Shown: positions 23,420 through 35,350 of the stretch, in pieces | Layout: each line of letters starts with the position of its first letter | Position numbering within the stretch: position 1 is the first letter of the stretch | From: Tetracentron sinense | Taxonomy: Eukaryota > Streptophyta > Magnoliopsida > Trochodendrales > Trochodendraceae | Length of the DNA stretch: 64,000 nt | Assembly: GCA_015143295.1 (NCBI GenBank) | Contig: CM026570.1 | Coordinates: forward strand, 21,645,250 to 21,709,249 | Direction: 5' to 3' | Translations under genes and position numbers: made by a program | Notes under the pieces: generated by a model | What the model was told of the DNA's origin: nothing | Database searches by the model: none | The model's input: the letters and a program-made list of their open reading frames with translations, nothing else

Positions 23420-23937
23420 TGATGCAAGGTGATTTTGGAGTTGTTTAATTTGAAGGAAAATCACGAAATACTTAGTCGTTTTAGAGTATAAAAGCGATTC
23501 AAACTCAGCAAGATAGACTCCTCAATTCCCAAATTCTGCAAGTTATCTTACAAAAGAATAACTAAGCTTGAAATAAGCTAACAAGCTTATAATATCATAT
23601 ATTAATTAAAAAAAGAGCTACTTCTCATTTCATTTCTTAAGTATATATAGAGAACAATGCTCCCACATGGGAAACTGCTGCAAAACCCACTATCATGGGA
23701 AAACATCAAACGGGAAACACTACTTATGGGAAAATACAATTTTCTACAATTAAACACTAGGTAGCATTAATGAGGAGGTGGAAGGTCATTGATTTGCTAA
23801 ATAGGTATATGGATAGTTAGAGCATGGGTAATGGGTCATGGGTTATAGATAAATGGATCATTGATCTTGATATCATATTTTCACACCCATATAACATGAT
23901 ACATCTTAAAATGTAGGCTCTCATATCTTGTGATGCA
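23420..23937 (-). repeat. 3' LTR of the small LTR element
   Basis: Starts tgatgcaagg and ends tgatgca. It matches 24647-25206 along its length. A TATA-like run (tatatatag, about 23642-23650) faces the minus strand. Confidence 0.75.
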
Positions 23938-24109
23938 TCATTCTCCTCCTCTTGAAAAGAACTCGCCCATGAGTTCATATGCTGTAGCTTCACTTGATGT
24001 TTGATCTTGGGTCTCTGGCTTGCCCAAAAATCTCATTTTAATCTATTAAGTCGCACTTTGAATGTATGTATCATCGGTTGGGTCCATGATGATTCTCTTG
24101 CATAGTTTC

Positions 24110-24475
24110 TCAACTTGCTTTTTTAAGATGTCTTCCAATGTTGGTGTAGATATTCTTGAAAATGGCAACATGCACCATACATGTTATCTTTAAAGAAACC
24201 TCTAAATATCTCCACAAGAATTGATCTTCATAGGCAGACAATGAAATCAATGTATACTTTTCTTCGTAAAAAATAGGAGTTTCAACTATGAGTAAATAAC
24301 CATCATGTAAATATTCATCAAAGATTGACGGTGATTCCCAATCTACAACATTTTCATTCGAAGAATAAGACTCCGAGTTTGATACTAAAATACTGGTTCG
24401 GTTACTTACCATTTTTGAGATTGAAAGTTGTTGATAGATCTTTACTCTTATGCCTTCATCTTCATCACCAGACAA
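24110..24475 (-). pseudogene. Internal reading frame of the small LTR element, unrecognised
   Basis: A 121-residue frame starting MSGDEDEGIRVKIYQQL, acidic and Ser/Tyr-rich, with no domain I recognise. Its place between primer site and polypurine tract suggests a gag or linker remnant. Acidic DEDEG-type linkers occur in plant gypsy polyproteins, but I cannot assign it. Confidence 0.35.
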
Positions 24476-24646
24476 GTCATAAATTGGTGCTCCATAGAAT
24501 TTGTCTCAAAGACTCTTTGTTGCCATCGTGACTCAAACGATATGGCAAAAAAATTAGTCTTTACTAAATCAATTCGTGAATCAAATGAATTGATTAAATC
24601 GTAATTCTATGAACCTCTCAACGAACGAACTTGCTCTAATACCAAC

Positions 24647-25206
24647 TGATGCAAGGCGATTTTGGAGTGGTTTATTTTGAAGGAAAATCATGAAATACTT
24701 AGTCGTTTTAGAGTATAAAAATGACTAAAATTCAGCAAGGTGGACTCCTCAATACCCAAATTCAGCAAGTTATCTCACAAGAGAATAACTAAACTTAAAA
24801 TAAGCTAACAAGCTTATAATATAATATATTAATTCAAAAAAGAAGAGCTACTTCTCATTTCATATCTTAAGTATATATAGAGAACAATGCTCAAACGTGG
24901 GAAACTACTACAAAACCCACTACAATGGGAAAACATTAAACAGAATTAATTAAACTCACTTACTATAAGTAATATATAGGGAAACACTACTTATGGGAAA
25001 ATACTATTTTCTACAACTAAACACTAGGTAGCATTAATGAGGAGGTGGAAGGTCATTGATTAGCTAAATGGGTATATGGATAGTTAGAGCATGGGTAATG
25101 GGTCATGGGTTATAGATAAATGGATCATGGATCTTGATATCATATTTTTCACACCCACATAACATGATAAATCTCAAAATTTAGGCTCTCATATCTTGGA
25201 ATGATA
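24647..25206 (-). repeat. 5' LTR of the small LTR element
   Basis: Matches 23420-23937. The outer end is approximate. Confidence 0.7.
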
Positions 25207-25609
25207 AAAAAATATACCTCAATACATGGAAACACTCAAGCTCTTGGAGCCAAGAAGTTACGCGAACAAGCTCCACCTCATTGTCATCTTGTCCCTCATC
25301 ATCATAATCAATAGATTTGCTCATCAGTATGCACATGCAGTGGCAAATCTTCATATCTTATTCCTAAAGTATCATCACCCTTCCCGTGATCAAATGCCGA
25401 AATTGCCAAGATGTGCATCCTTTCCTTTTAGGCAGCATTCAATCTCTCACCACGACAAATGCCACCCAAAGATTTGTGACTCTCATTTGTATGGAACCTG
25501 CTCACTGATTGAGCATTAATTGAGATGAATAACCAATACGTTTAGAACATTGTATGAGATTTTCTTCAAAGTCAATCGTATCAGTGAGCAACACTATCAA
25601 GTAAGCATA
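25207..25609. other. Region without a supportable gene
   Basis: Contains a 97-residue open frame (25226-25519) with a hydrophobic stretch (LHLIVILSLIIIINRF), but no recognisable domain and no supporting context. Confidence 0.5.
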
Positions 25610-26151
25610 TTGTTATACACTCATCATAATCATAAGACAAACACTTGATTGAACGTTGTGCTTAATTCTCATACTACCCCTTATTGTCTATGGTTATAAC
25701 CGGACTCTCTGGAGTCTGGTTACACCACTAAGGTCACCATGTGTTTCTTTTAACACCCCTTGATTGTGATTAAGATTCACCCACTCCTAGGGTTCTTTTA
25801 ACACCCCTTGATTGTGATTAAGATTCACCCACTCCTAGGGTTCACCCACTTATCCTTGGATTTAGAAAAAAATATGAAAAACAATTAATCCTAGGAGTTA
25901 GTGAATTTTAACTAGGGTTTAAAAAAATTTAATATTTTTTTTCTAAAAACCAAGGATAGGTGGATGAACTCTATGGGTAGATGAATCTTAACGAAAATTA
26001 AGGGGTGTCAAAAGAGACACATGGAAACCTTAAAGGTGTAACCGGACTCAAATTGTGGTTAATATTCACCAACCCCTAGGGTTCACCCACTTATTCTTGA
26101 TTTTTAGAAGAACAAAATTAAGTTTTTTAAACCCTGGCCAAAAGAGAAACA
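25610..26151. repeat. Local duplicate, left copy (partner 32040-32540)
   Basis: Shares with 32040-32540 not only the M-type MITE but also its upstream flank (cttaattctcatactacccc, then ggttataaccggactc) and the start of the next MITE unit. The whole block was therefore copied, rather than the MITE landing twice. Confidence 0.65.
25711..26049. mobile_element. MITE of family M (copy C)
   Basis: The left terminus ggagtctggttacacc pairs with the right terminus ggtgtaaccggactc. Inner arms pair as gtgattaagattcaccc and gatgaatcttaac. A 48-base piece containing caccccttgattgtgattaa is tandemly doubled in the left arm (about 25746-25840). Confidence 0.75.
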
Positions 26152-27362
26152 TGTTAACCTATAGGTGTCCACCATAGGTCTCCTTAGTTATTTTGATGAT
26201 ATCAAAATAATAGAATGAGATTTGAGTTACTAATGTCTCAATTGAGTTTATGTGAAAATCAGTTTATGAAAAACATTAGCAAACCATTGAAGGTGAAAAA
26301 GCATGAAAAAGACAATATCCATGAAGGAAGAATCATTATCAAAGTCAAAGCAAGCAAATGGATCATATTGAAGTAAATTGAAGATCCTACCAAAAGTCCA
26401 AGTCATGAAGTTGAAGTTCTCATTGCAAGAAAATCCAAATGAAGAACTCTTCGAAGATCTTGAAGACAAAGTAAATCAGAAGATCAAGATCAAGTTGAAG
26501 ACCAACTCTCAATAAGGTTTAAATAGGTTTTATATTATAGTTTGAGAGTAGTTTAGGACTTTTGTAAAAGTCCTCAATAGTTGGTGTTAAAGAGCTCAAA
26601 ACTTAGAATGACCATAGGTACCTTAAGACCAATCTAGAAAATTGTTTAAAAAACCTAAAAAATTGATAATTATCTTGTTAAAGATGAGGTAGAAGGCCTC
26701 GGGATCAAATCTCATCATCAAGATAGTGAAAATCCAAGTTTGAGCAAAATCTGCACCATCTAGTCGACAGGATGGAGTCATGGAGTTGAATCTAGAAACC
26801 CAAAAAGAGTCATTCGTGAGCTATTCAATCCCATTCTTTGAGAGACTCTTAGCTTGCTTGAAAGTGATCTATTAGCTTGTATTAGAAGCAAAATCAGATT
26901 GTAACCACCTCATACTTGTTGTATTGAGAAAGTCAAGAATCGGTAGATTCTTGCATTGAAGTGAAAGCTTTGATAAAGACAAGGGAGGACTGTACCTTGC
27001 AAGAAAGGTCTAATCCACATCCGGAAGTAGGATTGTAAAGGTCGGATCCTCACCTGAAAAAGGATTGTATGAGGTTTGGGCTTCACCTGGGAAGAATTTT
27101 GTACGATAATCAAATCATGGTGAATCCTCTTGCGGGTAGCTTGAGGCAGGGACGTAGGCCTGATTGCCGAACCCCGTGAACATATTCTCTGTGTTTGCAC
27201 TGTCTAACTCTTTCCTCTATTTCTCTAAATTTTTTTATTTAGATTTGCTAGTTGCATTCGCTTATTAATTTAAATTCCGCAAAAAGGGGCTAAGTTAGCT
27301 TTTAAATTTGCCAAGACCCTATTCACCCCCCCCCCCCCTCTAGGGTCAATACCTGGACAATA
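26152..27362 (+). repeat. 5' LTR of E6
   Basis: Matches 30083-31445 in order. It ends in a poly-C tract (27327-27338), ctagggtcaatacctgg and then the primer site. The poly-C plus ctagggt signature is common at the end of Sirevirus LTRs. Confidence 0.82.
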
Positions 27363-27377
27363 ATTGGTATCAAAGCC
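27363..27377 (+). other. Primer-binding site of E6
   Basis: attggtatcaaagcc lies next to the LTR, one change from the initiator-methionine tRNA match. Confidence 0.75.
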
Positions 27378-27442
27378 TAGGTCTCTATTTTTATTTTTTT
27401 TAAGATTTAACCATCTTAGAGAAAAGATTTTTTTTGACAAAG

Positions 27443-29045
27443 ATGAATAATGTATGTGCATCTACCCTAGGAGAAGGACATTCCACTTTTAGACCTCCCT
27501 TGTTTGATGGATAAAATTATAGTTATTGAAAAATAAGAATGACGTATTTTATACAAGCTTTAGATTATAATTATTGGAAAATTATTGTAAATGATCCTCA
27601 CATCCCCATCAAAATTATTGATGGTATTCAAATACCCAAAAATGAGGATGAATGGACGGAAGCCGATACAAGGCTTCTGCAACTCAATGCTAAGGCTATT
27701 AGCAACCTATATTATGCATTGAGTCCACAAGAATTTAATAGAATCTCGGCTTGCGATTCTGCTAAATAAATTTGAGATAAAATCCAAATTACTATGAAGG
27801 GACTAACCAAGTTAAAGAAGAAAAATTAGTATGTTAATCCATAAATATGAATTGTTTAAAATGGAACAAAATGAGCCTATTGCCTTTATGTTTGATAAAT
27901 TTACTAACATTATTAATGAATTAAAATCTTTTGGCAAGGTTTATTCAATTGTAGAGAATGTAAGGAAAATCCTCTGCTCACTACTAAAGGAATGAGCACC
28001 TAAAGTGACGGTCATCCAAGATGCCAAAGATCTCACCAAGCCACCCAAGGATGAGCTATTTGGGTCACTGATGACTAATGAGATCATTATGAGAGATCAA
28101 GAAGATGACCCAACATCAATGAAGGGACATGCCTTAAAAACCACTTAAGAGAGTGAAGATGAGGAAAGTGAAAAAGATGAGGAGATGCTTCACCTGACAA
28201 GAAAATCAACAAATACTTAAGACATAAGAAGAACCTCAAGAAAAGAACTTCTAAGAGGGAATTCATCGAAGAACTCATCAAGAGCAATTCTAGCAAAGAA
28301 GAACCCATTGTGTGCTACAAATGCAACAAGCCTGGACATATCAAGCTGGAGTGCCCAAAACTCAAGAAAAGTCAAAAATTCAAGAAGAGGGCAATGAAAG
28401 CTACATGGGATAACTCAAATGGAAGTGAATTGGAGGTAAGCTCAAGTGATGGTGAAGAAGCAAATCAATGCCTCATGGTCCATGCGGATGAGGTAAACTC
28501 CTCCCAAGTCATTTCTCTTTCATTTAATGAATTACAAGAAACTTTTGATGAATTATATGAGGAATTTAGAACAATTGCTTCTAAGAAAAAACTTTAAATG
28601 GAAAATTCATCTCTTATAAATCAAAATGAATTTTTGAAAAAGTAAAATAAAATTTTAAAAGAAGAAAATGAGAAATTAAAGGAAAATGAAAAATTAATTT
28701 CTATGCCTATAGTTTCAGCAATTGCATGCAATGAATGTAAAAATCTTAATGCTAAGGTTAATGACTTAGCCTACATAGTAACCAAATTCACAAAAGGTAA
28801 GAAGATCTTAAATACTATGCTAGGTCAATAAAGATATGTATTTGGTAAAGTCGGTTTAGGCTATAATCTAAAAGATAAGCAAAAAGATTATCAAAACTTC
28901 TTTACCTCTAGCTCTTCTAGTACAATCTATACATTTATTGGAGACAAGAGGGTAAAACAAGTTTGGGTTCCAAAAGGAACATCCCTTCCAAAGATTAACC
29001 AAGTTGGACCCAAGATGGTTTGGGTATCAAAGGGAACTACTTGAA
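27443..29045 (+). pseudogene. gag of E6 with linker (fossil)
   Basis: Sirevirus-type gag: the opening ends in FRPPLFDG, then comes a helical capsid region (ADTRLLQLNAKAISNLYYAL), a zinc knuckle CYKCNKPGHIKLEC near 28313-28354, and a long acidic coiled-coil-like tail. The linker phrases VWVPKGTSLPK and KMVWVSKGT near 28965-29040 are those that precede protease in related elements. Several breaks are present. Confidence 0.75.
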
Positions 29046-30082
29046 CTTGTTCTAATAGGTTTCTCCTTAAAAATGATATGTGCTTACTGATCAAAATTTG
29101 AATGATTTCCTTATGTGATTATGCTTGATAAATATTGCAAATTAGTTTTGAATGGTTGAATAATTAATCATGCTTGTTTGTGCTTAATGTGTATTCTTTA
29201 TATGTTAAATAATTATGTGATAAAATTATAATGTATTAAAATGCTATGTAATGATTGATTGCTTGATAATGCTTAATGAATATTAATTATAAATTGGATG
29301 ATCAATATATGTTGAGAATGAATTGGATGAGTGATTGATGCTATGATTGATAATACTTAAATGCATGATGTTATGATATGGTCTGAAGTGATATAATATT
29401 ATGATTTAAAATGATTGAGATGACTGATATATATTTATATTGAATATTATTTGTAATGATGATTGATCATGATTAATGATGCTTAAATAAAATATTTGAA
29501 TGATTAATCAATGAGAAATGAAAAGGTGATTGGATTAAGAAAATAAAAAAAAATCTATTCAATCGACTAAAAGGAGCATCCAGTCAACTAAATAGAAGAA
29601 AAGCAGTTTGTGTTGGATTTTGTCCATCCAACCGACTAAATAGTGCATCCAATCGACTATGGACTGGGCTTATAAATATAACCTCCATTAATTCTTCCAA
29701 ACCTCCATGAATATCAAATGCTTCTAAATTATTAAAATATTTGGTATCAAGTGCTTGAATTATTGTTCCTTTTTATGTTGACAATGGGGAGAAATATGAT
29801 AATGGAATGAAAAAAGAAATTAATTATCTAAAACCCTTGAAATAACTAATTGGATTTAAGTGCTTAAAAGACATATTCAAATTGATATCAAATTTCTTGT
29901 AATGAATTAATCAAATAAATGGTTTAACTAAACTATATGCGAATGAATTAAATTCATATTTTAAAATATTAATGCATATGTTTAGGGGAGCTTACCTCGA
30001 AAATTGTATAGAATTTATTTATTGAGGGGGAGCTATATCCCATTCTTTTCCATTATTATGTCATCATAAAAAATTAAGAGAT
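29046..30082 (+). other. Non-coding 3' spacer of E6 with several purine tracts
   Basis: AT-rich sequence rich in reiterated aatgattgat words, without a gene. Purine tracts aatggggagaaa (about 29785), taggggagctt (about 29982) and gagggggagct (about 30025) are spread through its last 300 bases. A decayed tract (aaaaaattaagaga) touches the LTR. Confidence 0.6.
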
Positions 30083-31445
30083 TGTTAGCCTCTAAGTGTC
30101 TACTATTGGTCTCTTTAGTGATTTTGATGATAACACAATAATAGAATGAGATTTGAGTTATTAATGTCTCAAATGAGTTTATGTGAAAATTAGTTTATGA
30201 AGAGCATTAGCAAACCATTCAAGGTGAAAAAGCAAGAAAAAGACACTATCCATGAAGGAAGAATCATTATCAAAGTCAAATCAAGCAAATGGATCAAGAT
30301 GGATCATATTAAAGAAAATTGAAGATCCTACCAAAAATCCAAGTCATGAAGATAAAGTTCTCATTCCAAGAAAATCCAAATGAAAAACTCTTAGAAGATC
30401 TTGAAGACAAACTCAAATCAGAAGATCAAGATCAAGTTGAAGAGCAACTCTCAATAAGGTTTAAATAGGTTTTATATTATAGTTTGAGAGTGGTTTAAGA
30501 CTTTTGTAAAAGTTCTCAATGGTTGGTGTTAAAAAGCTCAAAACTTAGAATGGCCATAAGTACCTTAAGACTAATCTGAAAATTTATTTAAAGGACCTAA
30601 AAAGTTGGTAATTATCTTGTTAAAGATGAGGTAGAATGCCTCGGGATCAAATCTCATCATCAAGATAATGAAAATCCAAGTTTGAGCAAAATTTGGATGA
30701 AGTCATTTAATCAACTGGATAGACCAAAATCTCGCGGGTAAGCCAAAACGCAATCGGAAGGCATTTTTGCCTATCCAGACAAAGTTGCGATTCATCCAGT
30801 CGACTGGATGAATAGTAAACCGCGATTTTTAGTTTGAAACAGCTATTTTTAACAACTCTTTGAGTTCCAATCAAGCCTCTAATGGCTATATCTTTGCAAG
30901 GGCTATCAAATAGAATGATTTATGAACTAAACAATAACTCGAATACTTTCAATCATTCAGTTAATCACTCCAAATCTTAGACTTTAAAATCCATAGAGTT
31001 GAATCTAGAAACCCAAAAAGAGTCATTCTTGAGCTATTCAATCTCATTCTTTGAGAGACTCTTAGATAGCTTGAAAGTGATCTATTAGCTTGTATTAAAA
31101 GCAAAATCAGATTGTAACCACCTCATACTTATTGTATTGAGAAAGTCAAGAATCGGTGGATTCTTGCATTAAAGTGAAAGCTTCGAGAAAGACAAAGGAG
31201 GACTGTTCACTTGCAAGAAAGGTCTAATCCACATCCGGAAGTGGGATTATAAAGGTAGAATCTTCGCCTGAAAAGGATTGTAAAAGGTTTGGACTTCACA
31301 CGGGATGGTATGATAATCAAATCGTGGTGAATCTTCTAGCGGGTTGCTTGAGGCGGGGACGCAAAATGGGGCTAAGTTAGCTTTCAAATTTGTCAAGACC
31401 CTTTTCCCCCCCCCCCCCCCCCCTAGGGTCAATACCTGGGCAACA
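30083..31445 (+). repeat. 3' LTR of E6
   Basis: Matches 26152-27362, with a poly-C tract at 31406-31423 and the end gggcaaca. Confidence 0.82.
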
Positions 31446-31677
31446 ACACATGGAAATCTTAAGGGCGTAACCAGACTCCAATTGTCGTTATGATTCAACC
31501 ACCCTTAAAATTCACCCACTTATCCTTGGTTTTTAGAAAAAACTTATTAATTTTGTTAAACCTTGTTTAAAATTCAATAACAATTTTTTTTTTGGTTCTA
31601 AAAACCAATGATAAGTGGGTGAAATTTGTGGGTGAGTGAATCTTAACCATAGTTAAGGAGTGATAAAAGTAACCGGA

Positions 31678-32039
31678 TTTCTTGCTCTCTTGGCTAAATG
31701 CTCAGAAAGAAGGTCTCACCAAGGCCCCGCATGTCCCTTTCTTTGCTATACCCAAACTGTCCCAAAAGCTTTTTGGTTATCAAAATGTCTCTACGTTATA
31801 TTTCTATAACCAACATGTCCCTCACAATTTTTTTTTAATCCAAAATGTCCCTCAAGTTTTTATACCCAAAATATTCCTTATTTTTTTCTCAAAAGACCAT
31901 CACTAGAATCCCTCAACCCCATCTCTTTCCCCTTCCCATCTCTATCACGTGCATCACACATGCCGCCCACTAGTCTTAGATATAATAAAAATTACCCCAT
32001 AAAAACATAGGCTGAAATTTTTTTAATTCCCAAACTACC
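31678..32039. other. Region without a supportable gene
   Basis: Pyrimidine-rich stretch in which aaatgtccctc-like phrases recur with runs of T. A 74-residue open frame has no recognisable features. Confidence 0.5.
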
Positions 32040-32128
32040 GTATCATAATCATTATATAAGACAATGATTGAATGTTTGCTTAATTCCCATACTACCCCTT
32101 ATTCTCTACGGTTATAACCGGACTCCTT

Positions 32129-32416
32129 GGAGTCTGGTCATGCGACTGAGGTCGCCATGTGTGTCTTTTAGCACTCCTTAACTATGGTTAAGATTCACCC
32201 ACCACTAGGGTTCACCCACTTATCCTTCGGTTTAGAAAAAAAATATGAAAAAATTAATCCTAGGAGTTGATGAATTTTAACTAGGGTTTAAAAATAATAA
32301 ATTTTTTTTTCTAAAAACCAAGGATAGGTGAGTGAAATATATGGATTGATGAATCTTAACCATAGTTAAGGGGTGTCAAAAGAGACACATAGCAACCTCA
32401 AGGGCGTAACTCGACT
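32129..32416. mobile_element. MITE of family M (copy E), within the right copy of the local duplicate
   Basis: The left end ggagtctggtcatgcgactg pairs with the right end ggcgtaactcgactgc. Inner arms aactatggttaagattcacc and gatgaatcttaaccatagtt form a strong hairpin. The start of another unit follows to about 32540. Confidence 0.75.
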
Positions 32417-32540
32417 GCAATTGTGGTTAAGATTCACCCACACCCACTTATCCTTAGTTTTTAGGAAAAAAAATAGTAATTTTTTTAAACCCTGATTAAA
32501 ATTCAATAACTCCTAGGGTTAAACGGAGTGAGTGAAGCTT

Positions 32541-33004
32541 TTGTGGTTATTTATATATCAAGGACTTACATGTGATATCTTTTGTGGTTATTTTATGTGG
32601 TTTGAAATTACTCATTTGATATGATTCAACACCTAGATGAAGGGGGTGAATAGGTCTACCAATTTTAATTCTAACCAATTAAAGTGCAGAATAGGTAAAC
32701 AAATCATAAACCATAACACCACGATTTTTTACGTGGAAATCCTTCCGAGAAAAACTATGAGACCTCATCTAGATGAAGCAACAAAGTAAGAGAAAGTAAA
32801 AGTTACAAGATTCAGAATTTTACCCAACCAGGACACGACCCAGCACGATGCTCCACAACAACAAGCTCTTCGTCCTTGTAATAGAAGACCAGTCCAAGTT
32901 ATTTTAACAAAATTTGTGATAGGATTAACGATGCAGTGAAGCTCTGGAAATTCAGATCTTGGCCTTCGAATTAGGAACAGTATCTTTGTCATTTTTTCCA
33001 GTGC
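32541..33004 (-). repeat. Probable remnant of a Sirevirus-type LTR
   Basis: Around 32627-32760 the phrases attcaacacctagatgaagg, gggtgaatagg and acgtggaaatccttccga resemble the reverse complement of Sirevirus LTR ends (poly-C, CTAGGTGTTGAAT). No partner LTR is seen. The remaining bases up to the LINE hold nothing I can name. Confidence 0.35.
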
Positions 33005-34059
33005 TTAGTTCCCTTTTATCAATTGGTAAGGCCTATTAATACAAAATGGTTAACTCCGTCACTTGGTTGGTTCAAACTTAACACAGGTGGTGCCTCGAAA
33101 AATCATGCTAGCATCAGTGCTGGTGTGGTTATTATTAGAGACTCAAAAGGGAATTTGTTGAGGGCATTCCAATCATTTTATGGGATCTGAACAAACAAAA
33201 TAGCTGAAATAAGAGCATTATTCGATGGTTGTAACTTATGTGACTCAATGGGGATTCAGAATATTAAGGTGGAAAGTGACTCAAAGACCATGGTTGATGT
33301 CATTTGTCGCGACCCAAAACCCACCCTAGGAGTTAGAGTGAACTTTGGACGACTAATCATGGCTTACATGACTTGCTTGACAAACCAACCTGCAAAAACC
33401 CATAGAGCATATACAATAGAGGATATAAACAGCGGAAACATACTCTAACATAGCACAGCGGAAGTCTAAACAAACCTCTATGTATATACAAATCCAAGTT
33501 TACACACAAGGAATCCAAAAGAAAGTGCGGACAGACCCGCCAAAATACATGGATATAATCACTCATGCTCACCCACAACTAATCCACTCAGAATCTAACA
33601 CCACCTACTGATAACCCTCTACGGGAGGTTCCTCCAAAGGCTCCTCGACGTACTCCTCTTCCACCCATGGACCAGGAGCACAAACATCAAATGGAGCGGC
33701 AACTCCCTCAGAACCTGCCGACATAAGAAGTACGGCTGAGCATGGAATACTCAGCGGGTACCAAATACTAACCAATAGTCATAGCATAAAAATGGCAATA
33801 CATAAATCAGGAGCAATTCATATATGTTAGACGGAAACAATTCATATCATACAAGGAAGTAAAGCAATTTATAATCATGCTTGTATTTCGTAGAAAGCCG
33901 ATAAAACCTCTTAAAAACATCGTGCACTTGACTTGGCTTGAAATATCTTTTCGTACTTGAAAGCTTGTCGTGTTTGTCTTACTTGATCTTGTCGAGCGTG
34001 TCGTACGTGTCATGTCATGCATGTCATGCGTGCTTGCTTGTGATCATGTAACTTGTGAG

Positions 34060-34250
34060 ATACACTTGTGAGATATCCTTGTGAGATGCGCTTGAGAGAT
34101 GCCTTGAGAGGGAAGGGAGACCCTTCTTTATGCAATGCACTTGCGAGGGAAGGGAGACCCTTCTTCATGATATGTATGTACTTGCGAGGGAAGGGAGGCC
34201 CTTCTTCATGATATGCACTTGTGAGTGAGGGGAGACCCCTCGTGGAATGT
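34060..34250. repeat. Tandem repeat in S1, purine-rich units
   Basis: About four units of roughly 35-55 bases built on gagggaagggagacccttct, followed by tcatgatatg and acttg. Confidence 0.75.
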
Positions 34251-35157
34251 TGGTTCTTGTTTTCTTGTGAAAAGCGAGGTAAAACATATCGTAGGATATG
34301 TCCCACCTCTAACCATGTTCTTGAAAACCTCGATAAATCATGTCATGCATGTCGTGCTCGTGGGAACCGTGTACATACTTGCATTTAAATTTAAATATGA
34401 CATTTGGGTAATTTCACAACACATATAACATCAATGATTGAGCAATGTAATATTCATAACATTTAGGGAAAGCAAGAAAAACACAATATCATAGGCCCTA
34501 GCAATATCCATAATTTATTAGGCATGCATTTCCCAATTTACAACTCACTTTTATTCACCTTGGCATTTCATCAAACATGGTGTGTTCATTATTCATCATT
34601 CTTTTAAACCTAAATCATGCTTTTCTAGGTGGGTTATGCTCACATCACACTTGTATGTTCATTATTAGTACAATGCCTTTTCCCATTCATTCATCACATC
34701 ATCCACACGGCATCCATTCGCCAACATCCACCTCCATTCATCATTCATACCACCAATCTCATAACACATATATAAGTGAAGGAAAACGAGAAGAAACAAA
34801 GGAAAAGAGAAGCTATAACTAGGAGGGTAGCAAGAAGTACCGACCTTGATCAAGTGAGGAAGAAATCCCCTTCCAAAAACAACCGTGAGTTGCTGCCCTA
34901 GCTTGAGGAGATGCTCCTCACGAGTTTGTGCCTTGATCTTGAAGAAAATGGGCTTGAGTGGAGTGTGGGTTCACAAACCCCTTGATTTCTCTCCAAAATG
35001 GAAACCCTAGGTTGGAATCGCCTTCTCCCCTTTCTCCTATTCTCTCAAACTCTCTAAGTGTTGAATGATGCCCTAAAGGCTCGGGTTAAACTCTTAAGGT
35101 AAGAGTAAACTGACCAAAAGACCATAATACCCTTACTGAAGTTTCTGCAAAAACGCG

Positions 35158-35350
35158 AGTACTGAACACGTTGAGCTGTGAATAGTGCCAAACACGTTGT
35201 GCTGTGAACAGTGCTGAACATGTTGTGCTGTGAACAGTGCCAAACACGTTGTGCTGTGAACAGTGCTGAACACGTTGTGCTGTGAACAGTGCCAAACACG
35301 TTGTGCTATGAATAGTGCCGAGCGCGTTGTGCTATGAAGGGTGCCGAACC
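35158..35350. repeat. 26-bp minisatellite in S1
   Basis: About seven units of cacgttgtgctgtgaacagt plus six further bases that alternate between gccaaa and gctgaa. It is followed at 35395-35485 by acgttgt/acaacgt inverted pairs (such as aacgtacacgtt) that can fold into hairpins. Confidence 0.85.

Larger units (their letters stand above)
23420..25206 (-). mobile_element. Small non-autonomous LTR element
   Basis: LTRs at 23420-23937 and 24647-25206 (about 10 percent different by eye) flank only about 700 internal bases. On the minus strand the primer-binding site GTTGGTATTAGAGCAAG lies at 24630-24646 next to the right LTR. A purine tract (rc of ttctcctcctctt, about 23941-23953) lies next to the left LTR. 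No enzyme domain is present, so it must have moved with help from a relative. It is larger than a typical TRIM. Confidence 0.75.
26152..31445 (+). mobile_element. E6: gag-only LTR retrotransposon (Sirevirus-like, non-autonomous), broken
   Basis: LTRs begin TGTTARCC and the 3' LTR ends GGGCAACA. The element is flanked by aaaca (26147-26151) and acaca (31446-31450), a five-base duplication with four matches. The primer site, gag with a zinc knuckle, and the linker that precedes protease in copia elements are present, but no protease, integrase, RT or RNase H is seen. About 1 kb of non-coding sequence instead leads to the 3' LTR. That layout resembles the described plant class of gag-only elements (TR-GAG). 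LTRs differ by about 8 percent by eye. gag has several breaks. Confidence 0.82.
26050..31677. mobile_element. Chained M-type MITE units split by element E6
   Basis: Directly after copy C a second unit starts (attgtggttaatattcacc) and is cut at 26151 by E6. It resumes at 31446 (acacatggaaatcttaaggg) and ends near 31475 with gtaaccagactc. A third unit follows at once (31476-31677, ending gtaaccggattt). Units share terminal sequence head to tail. Confidence 0.6.

Noticed and set aside
23231-23422. 63-residue Thr/His/Tyr-rich frame
   Set aside because: Arises from a G-poor, C- and A-rich stretch without start context or homology, and it runs into the LTR at 23420.
25226-25519. 97-residue plus-strand open frame with a hydrophobic segment, possibly a small secreted or membrane protein
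   Set aside because: No recognisable domain, no clear promoter, not conserved-looking composition, and it lies between mobile elements. An open frame of this length is expected by chance in 64 kb.
35054-35299. Minus-strand frames with repeated HSTTCSALFTAQR-like text
   Set aside because: Purely the 26-bp minisatellite of S1 read in two frames, not a repeat protein.
35158-35350. A CRISPR-like array (repeats of about 26 bases)
   Set aside because: Units are contiguous with no unique spacers, in plant nuclear DNA inside an LTR.
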